NCBI RefSeq assembly: GCF_001205715.1
Contig: NZ_AQQZ01000004.1
Coordinates: 477,815 to 541,814, forward strand
Origin: Pseudaestuariivita atlantica
GTDB taxonomy: Bacteria > Pseudomonadota > Alphaproteobacteria > Rhodobacterales > Rhodobacteraceae
Reading direction: 5' to 3'
Length of the DNA stretch: 64,000 nucleotides
Shown here: in pieces, positions 52,379 to 61,846 of the stretch
Position numbering within the stretch: the first letter of the stretch is position 1
How the letters are laid out: each line of letters begins with the position of its first letter
Made by a program: the position numbers and the translations under genes
Notes under the pieces: model-generated
What the model saw: only the letters and a program-made list of their open reading frames with translations
The model's database searches: none
Told to the model about the DNA's origin: nothing

Positions 52379-53779
52379 ATGCCGAATCCATTGGCCTTCC
52401 TGATGCTGGCGATCTGGCCGATCGTCACGGTCGTGATGTTCAAGCGTCTCGGCCCCGAAAGGGGTGTGATCTGGACCTTGCTGGCCGCCTACCTGATCCT
52501 GCCGGAATTGCCCGCCCAGTACGACTTTCCGCTGCTGCCGCCGCTGACCAAACACACGATCCCGTCGCTTGCGACTTTTACCTGCGCGCTCTTGATGTTC
52601 GGCTATCGCGGGTCGATCCTGCCCCATTCCCACGTCGGCAAGCTGTTGCTGGCGACCTTCATCCTGTCGCCGATGTTCACGGTGATGAACAACGGCGAGC
52701 CGGTTGTCTTCGGCGAAGTGGGTCTGCCGGGGCTGCGGACGATGGACGCGGTGGCGCTGGTTCTGACGCAGGCGATCATGATCCTGCCCTTCCTTCTGGC
52801 GCGGTCCTTCCTCAATTCGGGCAAGACACAGCGCGAGCTGATGGTGGCGTTCATGTTCGCGGGCCTCGCCTATTCGATCCCGATGCTGATCGAGGTGCGC
52901 CTGTCACCGCAGCTGAACCAGTGGATCTATGGCTTCTACCAGCATTACTTCAACCAGTCGGTGCGGTTCGGCGGGTACCGGCCCGTCGTGTTCCTGTATC
53001 ACGGGCTGTGGGTCGCGTTCTTCTGCATGACGGCGCTGGTCTGCGCGGTGGGCCTGTTGCGGGAGGACAGGCAGCGGTCGAAGCTGTTCTATTTCGGCTG
53101 CGTCGTGTGGCTGGCGGGGGTCCTGTTCCTGTCCAAGTCGCTGGGGTCGTACCTGTTCGCCCTGTTCCTCGTGCCGTGCGTTTTCTTCCTTGGCCGGGTT
53201 ACGCAGATCAAGGTGGCGATCCTTCTGGGCCTGATCGCGACGACCTACCCGGTGCTGAAAGGGTTCGACCTTGTGCCGCAGCAGGAGATGCTGGAGGCGG
53301 CGGCGGCGATCGACCCGGACCGCGCGGCGTCGCTCGAATTCCGGTTCACGAACGAGAACACGCTGCTGGAACGCGCCTATGAAAAGCCGGTCTTCGGATG
53401 GGGAAGCTGGGGGCGGAACCACATTCTCGACCCGGTCAACGGCAACATCCTGACGGTCACCGACGGGCGCTGGATCATCGTGATCGGTGTCTGGGGATGG
53501 GTCGGGTTCCTCGCGGAATTCGGGTTGTTGCTGCTGCCGCTGATCCTGCTCTGGCGAGAGGCGGTGGCGCCACGGGAGGGCGAGATCTCTCCGTTCATCG
53601 CGCCGCTGTCGCTGCTTCTGGGCATCAACATGATCGACATGGTGCCGAACGCGACGATCACGACGCTGACATGGCTGCTGGCCGGGGCGCTGACCGGGTA
53701 TGCCGAGGTGCTGCGCGCCGAGCGGCTGAAGGAAAAGCGCCGGTCGTGGGTCGGGCTGCGATGGAGACCCATCCTGTGA
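52379..53779 (+). CDS. O-antigen ligase/polymerase-like membrane protein (Wzy type)
   Basis: This 466-residue protein has about eleven membrane segments and a large periplasmic loop near residues 295-365 ([29 protein letters not shown]). The GWG-[ST]-WGRN signature is typical of the O-antigen ligase/Wzy superfamily involved in exopolysaccharide or lipopolysaccharide assembly. It overlaps the downstream glycosyltransferase by 19 bases, so they act in one pathway. Confidence 0.78.
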   Translation: MPNPLAFLMLAIWPIVTVVMFKRLGPERGVIWTLLAAYLILPELPAQYDFPLLPPLTKHTIPSLATFTCALLMFGYRGSILPHSHVGKLLLATFILSPMFTVMNNGEPVVFGEVGLPGLRTMDAVALVLTQAIMILPFLLARSFLNSGKTQRELMVAFMFAGLAYSIPMLIEVRLSPQLNQWIYGFYQHYFNQSVRFGGYRPVVFLYHGLWVAFFCMTALVCAVGLLREDRQRSKLFYFGCVVWLAGVLFLSKSLGSYLFALFLVPCVFFLGRVTQIKVAILLGLIATTYPVLKGFDLVPQQEMLEAAAAIDPDRAASLEFRFTNENTLLERAYEKPVFGWGSWGRNHILDPVNGNILTVTDGRWIIVIGVWGWVGFLAEFGLLLLPLILLWREAVAPREGEISPFIAPLSLLLGINMIDMVPNATITTLTWLLAGALTGYAEVLRAERLKEKRRSWVGLRWRPIL

Positions 53780-55089
53780 CCCGCCCCCGCGTGCTGGTCA
53801 TTGCCGAGGCCGCGAACCCCGAATGGGTGAGCGTGCCGCTGGTGGGCTGGTCGATGGCGGAGGCGCTGCGCGGCGTGGCCGACGTGCACCTTGTCACCCA
53901 GGTCCGCAACCGCGACGCCATCCTGCGCGCAGGGCTGGTCGAGGGCACGGATTTCACCGCCATCGACAGCGAGGCGCTGATGAAACCCATGTGGGCGCTG
54001 GCCGAGAAGCTGCGCATGGGCGAGGGAAAGGGGTGGACCACGCTGCAGGCGGTCTCGTCCCTGACCTATCCGTATTTCGAGCGGCTGGTCTGGCGGCAGT
54101 TCGGGGCGGCCATCAGGGGTGGCGAATACGACCTCGTGCACCGCGTCACCCCGCTGTCGCCCACAACCGCCAGCCCGCTGGCACGGAAGGTCGCGCGGAC
54201 GGGTACGCCCTTTGTGCTGGGGCCTTTGAATGGCGGTGTGCCGTGGCCCAAGGGCTTCGATGCGGAGCGGCGGCGCGAGAAGGAATGGCTGAGCTATGTC
54301 CGGGGTGCCTACAAGTGGCTGCCGGGGCGGCGCGCGACGCTGGACGCGGCGAGCGCGATCCTGTGCGGATCGCGGCACACCGCGTCCGAGATGCCCGCGC
54401 GGGTGCGGGACAAGGTGATCTACCTGCCGGAAAACGGGATCGACCCGGCGCGGTTCACCGGCACCGCCAACCCGCCTTCCGACGGTCCGCTGCGGGGATG
54501 TTTCGTGGGGCGGCTGGTGCCCTACAAGGGCCCCGACATGTTGATCGAGGCGGCGCGGCCCCTGCTGGAGAAGGGACTCCTTGCGCTCGATATCGTGGGC
54601 GACGGGCCGATGCGCGCCGATCTGGAGCAGATGGCGGCGGGCCTGCCGGTGACCTTCCACGGCTGGCAAGCGCATGGCGATGTGCAGACGATCCTGCGGC
54701 AAAGCCACCTGCTGACCTTCCCGTCGATCCGCGAATTCGGCGGCGGCGTGGTGCTGGAAGCGATGGCGCTGGGCGTGGCCCCGCTGATCGTCGATTATGC
54801 CGGGCCGGGGGAGTTGGTGACCGAAGGGCTGGGCTACAAGGTGCCGGTCGGTTCACGGGCCGAGATCATCGCGGCCTTCGGGGCCGAACTGGCGCGCCTG
54901 GCCGACGCCCGCGCCGACATTGCCGCAACCGCGCGCCGCGCGCAGGAGCGCGTTCAGACCCATTTCCTGTGGGACAGGAAGGCCGGGCAGGTCGCGCGGG
55001 TGTATGACTGGGTGCTGTCCGGGGCCGGTCCCAAACCGGACTTCTTCACCGGCGGCGCACCGGAACAAGGTGCGACCGACGCGGCCTGA
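53761..55089 (+). CDS. Glycosyltransferase family 4 protein
   Basis: This 442-residue GT-B enzyme has [19 protein letters not shown] (nucleotide-sugar binding start), [18 protein letters not shown] (the E-x7-E signature) and [14 protein letters not shown]. The N-terminal domain has [18 protein letters not shown]. It should add a sugar to a lipid-linked glycan. ATG 53761 overlaps the Wzy-like gene; a GTG at 53776 is a possible start. Donor and acceptor are unknown. Confidence 0.85.
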   Translation: METHPVTRPRVLVIAEAANPEWVSVPLVGWSMAEALRGVADVHLVTQVRNRDAILRAGLVEGTDFTAIDSEALMKPMWALAEKLRMGEGKGWTTLQAVSSLTYPYFERLVWRQFGAAIRGGEYDLVHRVTPLSPTTASPLARKVARTGTPFVLGPLNGGVPWPKGFDAERRREKEWLSYVRGAYKWLPGRRATLDAASAILCGSRHTASEMPARVRDKVIYLPENGIDPARFTGTANPPSDGPLRGCFVGRLVPYKGPDMLIEAARPLLEKGLLALDIVGDGPMRADLEQMAAGLPVTFHGWQAHGDVQTILRQSHLLTFPSIREFGGGVVLEAMALGVAPLIVDYAGPGELVTEGLGYKVPVGSRAEIIAAFGAELARLADARADIAATARRAQERVQTHFLWDRKAGQVARVYDWVLSGAGPKPDFFTGGAPEQGATDAA

Positions 55090-55109
55090 TCCGGCAATTT
55101 GGGGAAGTA

Positions 55110-55185
<76 letters not shown>

Positions 55186-55234
55186 GTTCCTTGCGGCCGG
55201 TCTGGTGTCGTCCGGCCTGCGCGTGTCTAGGCAA

Positions 55235-55278
55235 AGGCCCCGGCGCGATCAAGCGAAAAATCGCGCCGAACGGGGCCT
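55235..55278 (-). terminator. Long hairpin terminator after the TIGR02300 gene
   Basis: On the minus strand AGGCCCC and GGCGCGAT pair with ATCGCGCC and GGGGCCT further on, and TTTGCC follows. It separates the TIGR02300 gene from tRNA-Ala. Confidence 0.7.
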
Positions 55279-55282
55279 GCCG

Positions 55283-55612
55283 TCAGCTGTCGTCGTCTTC
55301 GGACGGGACGTCCGCGATGTCGTCGAGGGACACGTTGTCCTCGTCGTCGTCATCGTCCAGAACATCATCGCCAAGATCGACATCGACGTCTTCATCGTCG
55401 TCTTCGAGAACCACGTCGTCTTCGGATTCCTCGGCCTTCGCCTTGGCGGTGGCCGCGTCTTCGCGGTCGGCCTCGATCATGCGGCTCTTGCCGTTCTGGA
55501 TCTCGACCACTTCACCCGTGTAGGGGCTGACGATCGGCACCTTGTTGAGGTCGTAGAAACGTTTGCCGGTGGTCGGGCAAAGACGCTTGGTTCCCCATTC
55601 TTCCTTGGGCAT
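55283..55612 (-). CDS. TIGR02300 family protein with an acidic tail
   Basis: The product is 109 residues. The N-terminal ~50 residues carry the family block (EEWGTKRLCPTTGKRFYDLN, then VSPYTGE), and the rest is a long run of Asp and Glu. It is a small, probably cytoplasmic protein widespread in Alphaproteobacteria; function unknown. The ATG at 55612 gives MPKEEW as in relatives. Confidence 0.9.
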   Translation of the reverse strand: MPKEEWGTKRLCPTTGKRFYDLNKVPIVSPYTGEVVEIQNGKSRMIEADREDAATAKAKAEESEDDVVLEDDDEDVDVDLGDDVLDDDDDEDNVSLDDIADVPSEDDDS

Positions 55613-55727
55613 GTCTGCTGTTCTCCAGCTGGGCATCGGTGGCTGCAACGGGCGCCTTGAAGGCGATCCGCGTCCCCTGCCATAAAGGCGGGGAGGTGTC
55701 AAAGCCTATCCCGAAGGTGGGCGGCTG

Positions 55728-56429
55728 GTGAGCGATATGGGACAACACAGATTGCCGGGCAACCCCCCGGTCGAGATTTCGTTGCGGCGTTCGGCGCGGG
55801 CGCGGAGGATGACGCTGCGGGTGTCGTCGCTGGACGGGCGCGTGACGCTGACGGTGCCGCGCCACGTGAGCGACCGTGAAGCGCTGGCCTTTGCCGAAAC
55901 GCGGGCCGAGTGGGTGCGGGGCCATGTCGAACGGGCGCCCGGTGAAACCGTCGTGGCGGAGGAGGCGGAACTACCCATCGACGGCACGCCGCACGTGGTG
56001 CGGCGCGGCGACGTCGCCGCCGCGACCGCGCGGGACGGCGTGTTGTACGTGCCGCGCCGCAGCCGCGCTGTGCCGCGCGCGGTGCAGGCGTATCTGAAGG
56101 CCACGGCGCGGGATGCGCTGTCCGAGGCCTGCGACCGCTTTGCCGCCAAGCTGGGTCGGCCCTATGCGGCGCTGTCCCTGCGCGACACGCGGTCGCGCTG
56201 GGGGTCCTGCACGGCGGAGGGGCGCATCATGTTGTCGTGGCGGCTAATCATGGCGCCGCGTGACGTGCGCGATTACGTGGCCGCGCACGAGGTCGCGCAC
56301 CTGGCCGAAATGAACCATTCGCCCGCCTTCTGGGCGCGGGTGGCCGAGATTTACGGCCCCCATGACCGGCAGCGCGCATGGCTGCGCCACCATGGTCCCG
56401 CGCTGCACCGGGTCCGGTTCGACCTCTGA
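55728..56429 (+). CDS. YgjP-like (DUF45/SprT-like) zinc metallopeptidase
   Basis: This 233-residue protein has the zinc motif HEVAHLAEMNHSPAFW (HExxH with a third histidine) and the preceding RDTRSRWGSCTAEGRIMLSW that defines the YgjP group. It is soluble with no signal. GTG 55728 is used; ATG 55737 is three codons later. The physiological substrate is unknown; in some genomes such proteins accompany type I restriction systems, but none is here. Confidence 0.9.
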   Translation: MSDMGQHRLPGNPPVEISLRRSARARRMTLRVSSLDGRVTLTVPRHVSDREALAFAETRAEWVRGHVERAPGETVVAEEAELPIDGTPHVVRRGDVAAATARDGVLYVPRRSRAVPRAVQAYLKATARDALSEACDRFAAKLGRPYAALSLRDTRSRWGSCTAEGRIMLSWRLIMAPRDVRDYVAAHEVAHLAEMNHSPAFWARVAEIYGPHDRQRAWLRHHGPALHRVRFDL

Positions 56430-56467
56430 GCGTTGACGTGCGACGGGGTTTGTGATCACAAAAGGCC

Positions 56468-57130
56468 ATGCTGCCCGATCCACCGCCGACGCCCGCCCCG
56501 AACGCCCCGTCCCCCGCCGCGCATGACCGCGTCTATCGCGGGCTGCGCAGCCAGATCATGTATGGTCACCTGTCCCCCGGACAGGCGCTGACCCTGCGCG
56601 GCATCGGCAAGGAATTCGGGGTGTCGATGACCCCCGCGCGCGAGGCCGTGCGGCGGCTGGTGGCGGAGGGGGCGTTGCAGATGTCGTCCTCGGGCCGGGT
56701 GTCGGCGCCGGAGCTGACGACCGACCGGATCGAGGAGTTGGCGGCGCTGCGCGCTCTGCTGGAGGTGGAACTGGCCACCCGCGCCCTGCCGCGCGCCCAC
56801 ATGGCGCTGATCGAGCGGTTGTCGAGCCTCAATTCCGTGGTGGCCGAGATGGTCGCGAAGCACGATTCGGCGGGGTATATCCACGCCAACCTCAACTTTC
56901 ACCGGACGCTCTACCTGCGCGCGCAGGCGCCCGCGATGCTGGCGCTGGCGGAGACCGTCTGGTTGCAGCTGGGGCCGACCATGCGGGCGCTTTACGGGCG
57001 GATGCGGCAGAGCGAGCCGCCACGGTACCACCGGTTGATCATCGCGGCGCTGAAGGCCGGGGACGAGCCTGGGTTGCGGCTGGCGGTACGGTCGGACGTG
57101 ACGACGGGGCTGCGCCTGCTGGTGGCCTAG
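56468..57130 (+). CDS. GntR family transcriptional regulator (FadR/FCD subgroup)
   Basis: This 220-residue regulator has an N-terminal winged helix (YRGLRSQIMYGHLSPGQALT, then GIGKEFGVSMTPAREAVRRL) and an all-helical FCD domain that binds a small acid through metal-binding histidines (NLNFHRTLY). It is convergent with puuD, at the edge of the purine-catabolic cluster, so it is a plausible regulator of that cluster. Confidence 0.87.
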   Translation: MLPDPPPTPAPNAPSPAAHDRVYRGLRSQIMYGHLSPGQALTLRGIGKEFGVSMTPAREAVRRLVAEGALQMSSSGRVSAPELTTDRIEELAALRALLEVELATRALPRAHMALIERLSSLNSVVAEMVAKHDSAGYIHANLNFHRTLYLRAQAPAMLALAETVWLQLGPTMRALYGRMRQSEPPRYHRLIIAALKAGDEPGLRLAVRSDVTTGLRLLVA

Positions 57131-58359
57131 CTGCCCGACTGGCGGCTGGCGCGGATCCACGCCGCGATGGCGGCGCGGGCCTCTGGCTCCATCTGCAGGG
57201 CATTGGGTGGCGGCATGGCGTGGCTGCGCGCGGCCTGCAGGTAAATCTGGGTCGCGTGGCGTGCGACGTCGGTTTCGGTTTCCAGCACCACGCCCTTGGG
57301 CGGCCAGTGCATCCCGTCCCAGACGGGTTCGCGCGCGTGACACATCGAGCAATTGCCGATCACCGCGTCATAGGCTTCATCGAACCCCGCGGCGGCGATC
57401 AGGCGCGCCTCTTCGCGCCCGGGCGTGCGCGCCTCGGCCTCGTCCACCGTCTCTCCCGTGCCGGCGGTTGACAGCCAGGCGATCAGCAGGAACAGGATCA
57501 CCGTCGCGCCCCAGGTCCAGTGCGGGCCACGGCCCATGGCGTGCAGCGTGTTGAAATAGTGCCGGATGGTGACGCCCATCAGGAACACCAGCGACGCGAT
57601 CAGCCAGTTCCACTCGGTCGCGAAGGCCAGCGGGTAGTGGTTCGACAGCATCAGGAAGATGACCGGCAGGGTGAGGTAGTTGTTGTGGGTCGAACGCAGC
57701 TTGGCGATCTTGCCGTACTTGGCATCCGGGGTGCGACCCGCCTTGAGGTCCGCCACGACGATGCGCTGGTTGGGCATGATGATGAAGAACACGTTGGCCG
57801 TCATGATCGTGGCGGTGAACGCGCCCAGATGCAGCAGCGCCGCGCGGCCGGTGAAGACCTGGTCATAGCCCCATGACATCACGACCAGAACGGCGAACAG
57901 GAGCAGCATGAGCGTCGTCGGACGCTCCCCCAGCGGGCTTTTGCAAAGCGCGTCGTAGATCACCCAGCCCACCGCCAGCGACGCCGCCGAGATGGCGATG
58001 CCCTGCCAGAGCACGAGGTCGTTCTTGGTGGGGTCGAGGAGGTAGATCTCTCCCCCCGCCCAGTAGACGATCATCAACAGCGCCGCGCCGCTGAGCCACG
58101 TGGAATAGCTTTCCCATTTGAACCACGTCAGATGCTCGGGCATCCGGGCTGGCGCGACCATGTATTTCTGGATGTGGTAGAAGCCGCCGCCGTGGACCTG
58201 CCATTCCTCCCCGTCCGCCGGGCCGGGGATGTCGCGGTTGAGGCCCAGATCGAGCGCGATGAAGTAGAACGACGACCCGATCCACGCGATGGCGACGATC
58301 ACGTGTGTCCAGCGCACCGCGAATTCGGCCCACGACCAGAGGATGGCGAGATCCATCAT
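57127..58359 (-). CDS. puuD: Urate hydroxylase with C-terminal cytochrome c
   Basis: This 410-residue inner-membrane enzyme oxidises urate to 5-hydroxyisourate without oxygen as direct acceptor. About eight membrane segments (YxP-type N terminus with WTHVIVAIAWIGSSFYFIAL) are followed by a periplasmic cytochrome c domain with CSMCH (C337, C340, H341). This architecture is specific to PuuD. It is transcribed after uraH with 43 bp between. Confidence 0.93.
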   Translation of the reverse strand: MMDLAILWSWAEFAVRWTHVIVAIAWIGSSFYFIALDLGLNRDIPGPADGEEWQVHGGGFYHIQKYMVAPARMPEHLTWFKWESYSTWLSGAALLMIVYWAGGEIYLLDPTKNDLVLWQGIAISAASLAVGWVIYDALCKSPLGERPTTLMLLLFAVLVVMSWGYDQVFTGRAALLHLGAFTATIMTANVFFIIMPNQRIVVADLKAGRTPDAKYGKIAKLRSTHNNYLTLPVIFLMLSNHYPLAFATEWNWLIASLVFLMGVTIRHYFNTLHAMGRGPHWTWGATVILFLLIAWLSTAGTGETVDEAEARTPGREEARLIAAAGFDEAYDAVIGNCSMCHAREPVWDGMHWPPKGVVLETETDVARHATQIYLQAARSHAMPPPNALQMEPEARAAIAAWIRASRQSGS

Positions 58360-58402
58360 GGCTTGCCAGCCAGCGGGTGGAGTACGTTTGCCGTGTTGTC
58401 CA

Positions 58403-58759
58403 TCAGCTTCCCCGGTACGTGCTCATCCCGTGGGGGGAGAGGAGGAGGGGGACGTGGTAATGGCTGTCTTCGGCCATGCCGAAGCGGATCGGCACCTGGT
58501 CGAGGAAGAGCGGCTCTGCCGTGGCCTGACCGGTGGCGCGCAGGTAGTCGCCGGCGAAGAAGATCAACTCGTAGATGCCGGTCTTGAACTTGTCGGCGGG
58601 CAGGATCGGTGTATCGGTCCGGCCATCGGCATTGGTGACGGTTTCGGCGATCTTGCGGTGGCTGTTGCCGGAGACGCGGTAGAGCGCGATCTTGATGCCC
58701 GCGGCCGGGACACCGCGGGCGGTGTCGAGAACGTGGGTGGTGAGGAACCCGTCGGCCAT
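58403..58759 (-). CDS. uraH: 5-hydroxyisourate hydrolase
   Basis: This 118-residue transthyretin-like enzyme opens 5-hydroxyisourate to OHCU. It has TTHVLDTARGVPAAG (catalytic His), KxGxYEL-type KTGIYELIFFAGDY, HYHVPLLLSPHGMSTYRGS with the terminal YRGS that distinguishes it from vertebrate transthyretin. The ATG at 58759 gives MADGFLTTHV. It is divergent from puuE. Confidence 0.95.
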   Translation of the reverse strand: MADGFLTTHVLDTARGVPAAGIKIALYRVSGNSHRKIAETVTNADGRTDTPILPADKFKTGIYELIFFAGDYLRATGQATAEPLFLDQVPIRFGMAEDSHYHVPLLLSPHGMSTYRGS

Positions 58760-58816
58760 CTTGTCAACGCTCCCGCGATTTGATGCAGTCAGGCAGACCA
58801 CATCACAGGACCCGAC

Positions 58817-60235
58817 ATGGCACAAGACCCGCCCCGCTATCCCCGCGACATGACCGGCCACGGCGCGGTGCCCCCTGACCCGCAATGGCCGGGCGGTGCG
58901 CGGATCGCTGTGCAGATCGTCGTCAACTACGAGGAAGGCGGCGAGAACAACATCCTGCACGGCGATGCCGCGTCGGAAGCGTTCCTGTCCGAGATCGTGG
59001 GTGCGGCGGCCTGGGAAGGGCAGCGGCACTGGAACATGGAATCGATCTATGAATACGGGGCGCGGGCCGGGTTCTGGCGGTTGCACCGGATGCTGGGGCA
59101 CCTGCCGGTGACCGTGTATGGCGTGGCGACCGCGCTGGCGCGCAGCCCCGAACAGGTGCGCGCCATGCAGGCCGCCGGGTGGGAGATCGCGAGCCACGGG
59201 CTGAAGTGGATCGAACACAAGGACATGCCGGAAGAAGAAGAACGCGCGCAGATGGAAGAGGCGATCCGCCTGCACGCGGAGGTCACGGGCGCGCGGCCGC
59301 GCGGCTGGTACACGGGCCGCTGTTCGATGAACACGGTGAGGCTGGCCGCCGAGGAGGGCGGTTTTGCCTATGTCGCGGACAGCTATGCCGATGATCTGCC
59401 GTACCGGGCGCGGTTCGGCGACCGCGAGCAACTGATCGTGCCCTACACACTGGATGCCAACGATATGCGCTTCGCCACGCCGCAGGGGTTCAACGCGGGC
59501 GACCAGTTCGAGGCGTATCTGCGCGATTCGTTTGACGTGCTGTATGCCGAGGGCGGGCGGATGCTGTCGATCGGGCTGCATTGCCGGTTGATCGGGCGAC
59601 CGGGCCGGGCGGCGGCGTTGCAGCGCGCGATCGACTACATGGCAGGGCATGAGGGCGTGTGGTTTGCCACCCGCGAACAGATCGCCGATCACTGGGACAC
59701 GGTGCATCCCGCAAGGGCGTCGGGTGAGATCACCCGACCTACAACCCTTGACCGCGAGACCTTCGTGGAGCGGTTCGGCGGCGTGTTCGAACATTCGCCA
59801 TGGGTGGCGGAACGGGCCTGGGCGCTGGAGCTTGGACCGGCGCATGACAGCGCGACGGGGCTGCACAACGCGCTCTGCCGGGTGTTCCGGTCGGCCTCGG
59901 ACGAAGAGCGGCTGGGCGTCCTGCGGGCGCATCCCGATCTTGCCGGGAAGCTGGCGCAGGCGCGCAGGCTGACGGAGGCGTCGACGGCGGAGCAGGCCTC
60001 TGCCGGGCTGGACGCGCTGACGGACGGGGAGCGGGAGGAGTTCACCACGCTCAATACCGCGTATGTCGAGAAGCACGGGTTCCCGTTCATCATCGCGGTC
60101 AAGGACAACACCAAGGCGTCGATCCTCGACGCCTTCCGACGCCGCATCGGCCACGCGACCGGGGACGAGATGGACGAGGCCTGCCGCCAGGTCGAACGGA
60201 TCGCCGAGTTGCGGCTGCGGGACATGCTGCCGTGA
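58817..60235 (+). CDS. Fused allantoinase PuuE and OHCU decarboxylase UraD
   Basis: This 472-residue fusion has a polysaccharide-deacetylase-fold allantoinase (PuuE) in residues 1-~300 (VVNYEEGGENNILHGD, SHGLKWIEHKDMP, TGRCSMNTVRL) and OHCU decarboxylase (UraD) in ~310-472 (DRETFVERFGGVFEHSPWVA, LRAHPDLAGKLAQ, KHGFPFIIAVKDNTK). It turns OHCU into allantoin and allantoin into allantoate. The linker residues A301-T309 are encoded by a REP palindrome. The stop overlaps the allA start. Confidence 0.93.
   Translation: MAQDPPRYPRDMTGHGAVPPDPQWPGGARIAVQIVVNYEEGGENNILHGDAASEAFLSEIVGAAAWEGQRHWNMESIYEYGARAGFWRLHRMLGHLPVTVYGVATALARSPEQVRAMQAAGWEIASHGLKWIEHKDMPEEEERAQMEEAIRLHAEVTGARPRGWYTGRCSMNTVRLAAEEGGFAYVADSYADDLPYRARFGDREQLIVPYTLDANDMRFATPQGFNAGDQFEAYLRDSFDVLYAEGGRMLSIGLHCRLIGRPGRAAALQRAIDYMAGHEGVWFATREQIADHWDTVHPARASGEITRPTTLDRETFVERFGGVFEHSPWVAERAWALELGPAHDSATGLHNALCRVFRSASDEERLGVLRAHPDLAGKLAQARRLTEASTAEQASAGLDALTDGEREEFTTLNTAYVEKHGFPFIIAVKDNTKASILDAFRRRIGHATGDEMDEACRQVERIAELRLRDMLP
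59719..59742. repeat. REP-like palindrome inside the puuE-uraD coding sequence
   Basis: Arms GTCGGGTGA and TCACCCGAC surround GA and are followed by CTAC, the same core as the intergenic copies. It lies exactly at the joint between the PuuE and UraD domains and is read as SGEITRPT without breaking the frame. Confidence 0.85.
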
Positions 60236-60705
60236 TCGCGGTGCGCGAGATGGACGCGGCGGAGTTCGCGCCGTTCGGTGACGTGCTGGAGTGCAGCGGC
60301 GCGCCCGACAAGATCATCAACCAGGGCCTGTGCGGGCGGTTTCACGACCGGGCGCGGCTGGATTTCGCGGACGGGCGGGCGGGCGTGAGCCTGTTCCGGG
60401 CAGAGCCGCGCAACCTGCCGCTGACGCTGGAGATGGTGGAGCGGCATGCGCAAGGCAGCCAGTGTTTCGTGCCGATGAGCCTTGACCCGTTCCTCGTGAT
60501 CGTCTGCCCGGACGAGGGTGGCGTACCGGGGGAGCCGCGCGCCTTTCGGACCAAACCGGGGCAGGCGGTGAATTTCCATCGGGGCACGTGGCACGGGGTT
60601 CTGACGCCCCTGCACGCGCCCGGCCTGTTCGCGGTGATCGATCGGATCGGCGACGGCGCGAACCTTGAAGAGCACTGGTTCGACACGCCCTACACGGTCA
60701 GGTGA
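60232..60705 (+). CDS. allA: Ureidoglycolate lyase
   Basis: This 157-residue cupin-fold enzyme releases glyoxylate and urea from ureidoglycolate. It has INQGLCGRFHDRARLDF, LEMVERHAQGSQCFVPMS and FHRGTWHGVLTPL, the last two holding metal or substrate residues. It starts with GTG overlapping the previous stop (GTGA). Its own TGA stop lies within a REP palindrome. Confidence 0.93.
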   Translation: MIAVREMDAAEFAPFGDVLECSGAPDKIINQGLCGRFHDRARLDFADGRAGVSLFRAEPRNLPLTLEMVERHAQGSQCFVPMSLDPFLVIVCPDEGGVPGEPRAFRTKPGQAVNFHRGTWHGVLTPLHAPGLFAVIDRIGDGANLEEHWFDTPYTVR

Positions 60706-60720
60706 GATCACCCGACCTAC
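60697..60720. repeat. REP-like palindrome overlapping the allA stop
   Basis: Arms GTCAGGTGA and TCACCCGAC (one mismatch) surround GA and are followed by CTAC. The TGA in the left arm (60703-60705) is the allA stop. It lies between convergent genes. Confidence 0.75.
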
Positions 60721-60724
60721 GGCG

Positions 60725-61846
60725 CTACCACTGGCAGCCGCGCGCGGTGACGGGCCAGAGCTCGGCCACCGTGTCGCCCCGGCAGGCGACGATCCAGTCG
60801 TGCAGGTTGAAGGTCGGGTCGCAATGGCCGGGGATCAGGCGCAGCCTGTCCCCCACGGCGAGGGTACTGGCAGGGTCGTCGACGGTCGTGTGTTCGTCGG
60901 ACGCGCCCGTCACCCGCAGGTCAGGCCGGTCGGCGATCACCGGCAGGCCGCTGTCGATGGCGTGGGCCTTGTGCCCCGCGTCGAGCACGGCGAGGCCGGG
61001 GCGGGTGACGCTCATCACCTCGGTCAGGACGAAGACGGCGTGCCGCCACGTGGCGTCGTACCGGCTGTCGTTGGCATCGAGGAGGCGGGCGTAATCGACG
61101 TCAAGCACGGCGTAGGAGCCGCATTGCAGCTCGGTGTAGAGGCCGGAGGCAGCCTCCGCCGGGAAGGTGCCGCTGCCTGCGCCGGTGACCTGCGGGGGTG
61201 GCAGGCAGATGTCGCGCAGGGCGGAGACGGCCTCGGCCACGAGGGGCAGCGCGGCATCGATGGCGGCGGAGCGTTCGGCGTGGGTCGGCAGGTGCTGGGC
61301 GTTGCCGTGATAGGCCTGAAGCCCGGCGAAGGAGAGGCCCGGCGCGGCGTCGATGGCGCGGGCGAGGGTCACGACGTCGGCGGTCGAGGTGACGCCGCAG
61401 CGGCCCTGTCCGATGTCCCGTTCGACATAGACGTCGAGCGTGGCTCCGGCGGCGGTTATGGCGCTCGAGAGTTCGGGCACGTTCGCGGGATCGTCGACGC
61501 AGACGCCGACATGCGCGCCGGTGGCTGCAAGCGCCGTCAGGCGGGCGATCCGGGCCGCGCCACGCACTTCGTTGGTTACAAGGAGGTCGGTGACGCCCGC
61601 ACGCGCGAAGGCCTCTGCCTCGGACACTTTCTGGCAGCAGAGGCCCACCGCGCCGTGGGCCATCTGGAGCCGCGCGAGGTCGGCGGATTTGTGCATCTTG
61701 CCGTGTGGGCGCAGCCGGACGCCCGCCTCTTTCGCCAGCCGGGCCATGCGGGCGAGGTTGTGATCGAGCGCGTCGAGATCGACGATCAGCGCGGGCGTCA
61801 GCACCTCGGACAGCGGCTGGCCGGGATATGCAGGCGCGTCGGTCAC
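60725..61846 (-). CDS. D-threonine aldolase/D-serine dehydratase-like PLP enzyme (DSD1 family)
   Basis: This 373-residue fold-III PLP enzyme has the PLP lysine region RPHGKMHKS (K53), a GTELQCGSYA-like TELQCGSYAVLD, and the zinc-site histidine and cysteine in PGHCDPTFNLHD. Family members cleave or dehydrate D-3-hydroxyamino acids; some make glycine plus an aldehyde. It begins with GTG overlapping the allE stop. It sits between genes yielding glyoxylate, so a glyoxylate/glycine-linked reaction is possible but unproven. Confidence 0.82.
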   Translation of the reverse strand: MTDAPAYPGQPLSEVLTPALIVDLDALDHNLARMARLAKEAGVRLRPHGKMHKSADLARLQMAHGAVGLCCQKVSEAEAFARAGVTDLLVTNEVRGAARIARLTALAATGAHVGVCVDDPANVPELSSAITAAGATLDVYVERDIGQGRCGVTSTADVVTLARAIDAAPGLSFAGLQAYHGNAQHLPTHAERSAAIDAALPLVAEAVSALRDICLPPPQVTGAGSGTFPAEAASGLYTELQCGSYAVLDVDYARLLDANDSRYDATWRHAVFVLTEVMSVTRPGLAVLDAGHKAHAIDSGLPVIADRPDLRVTGASDEHTTVDDPASTLAVGDRLRLIPGHCDPTFNLHDWIVACRGDTVAELWPVTARGCQW

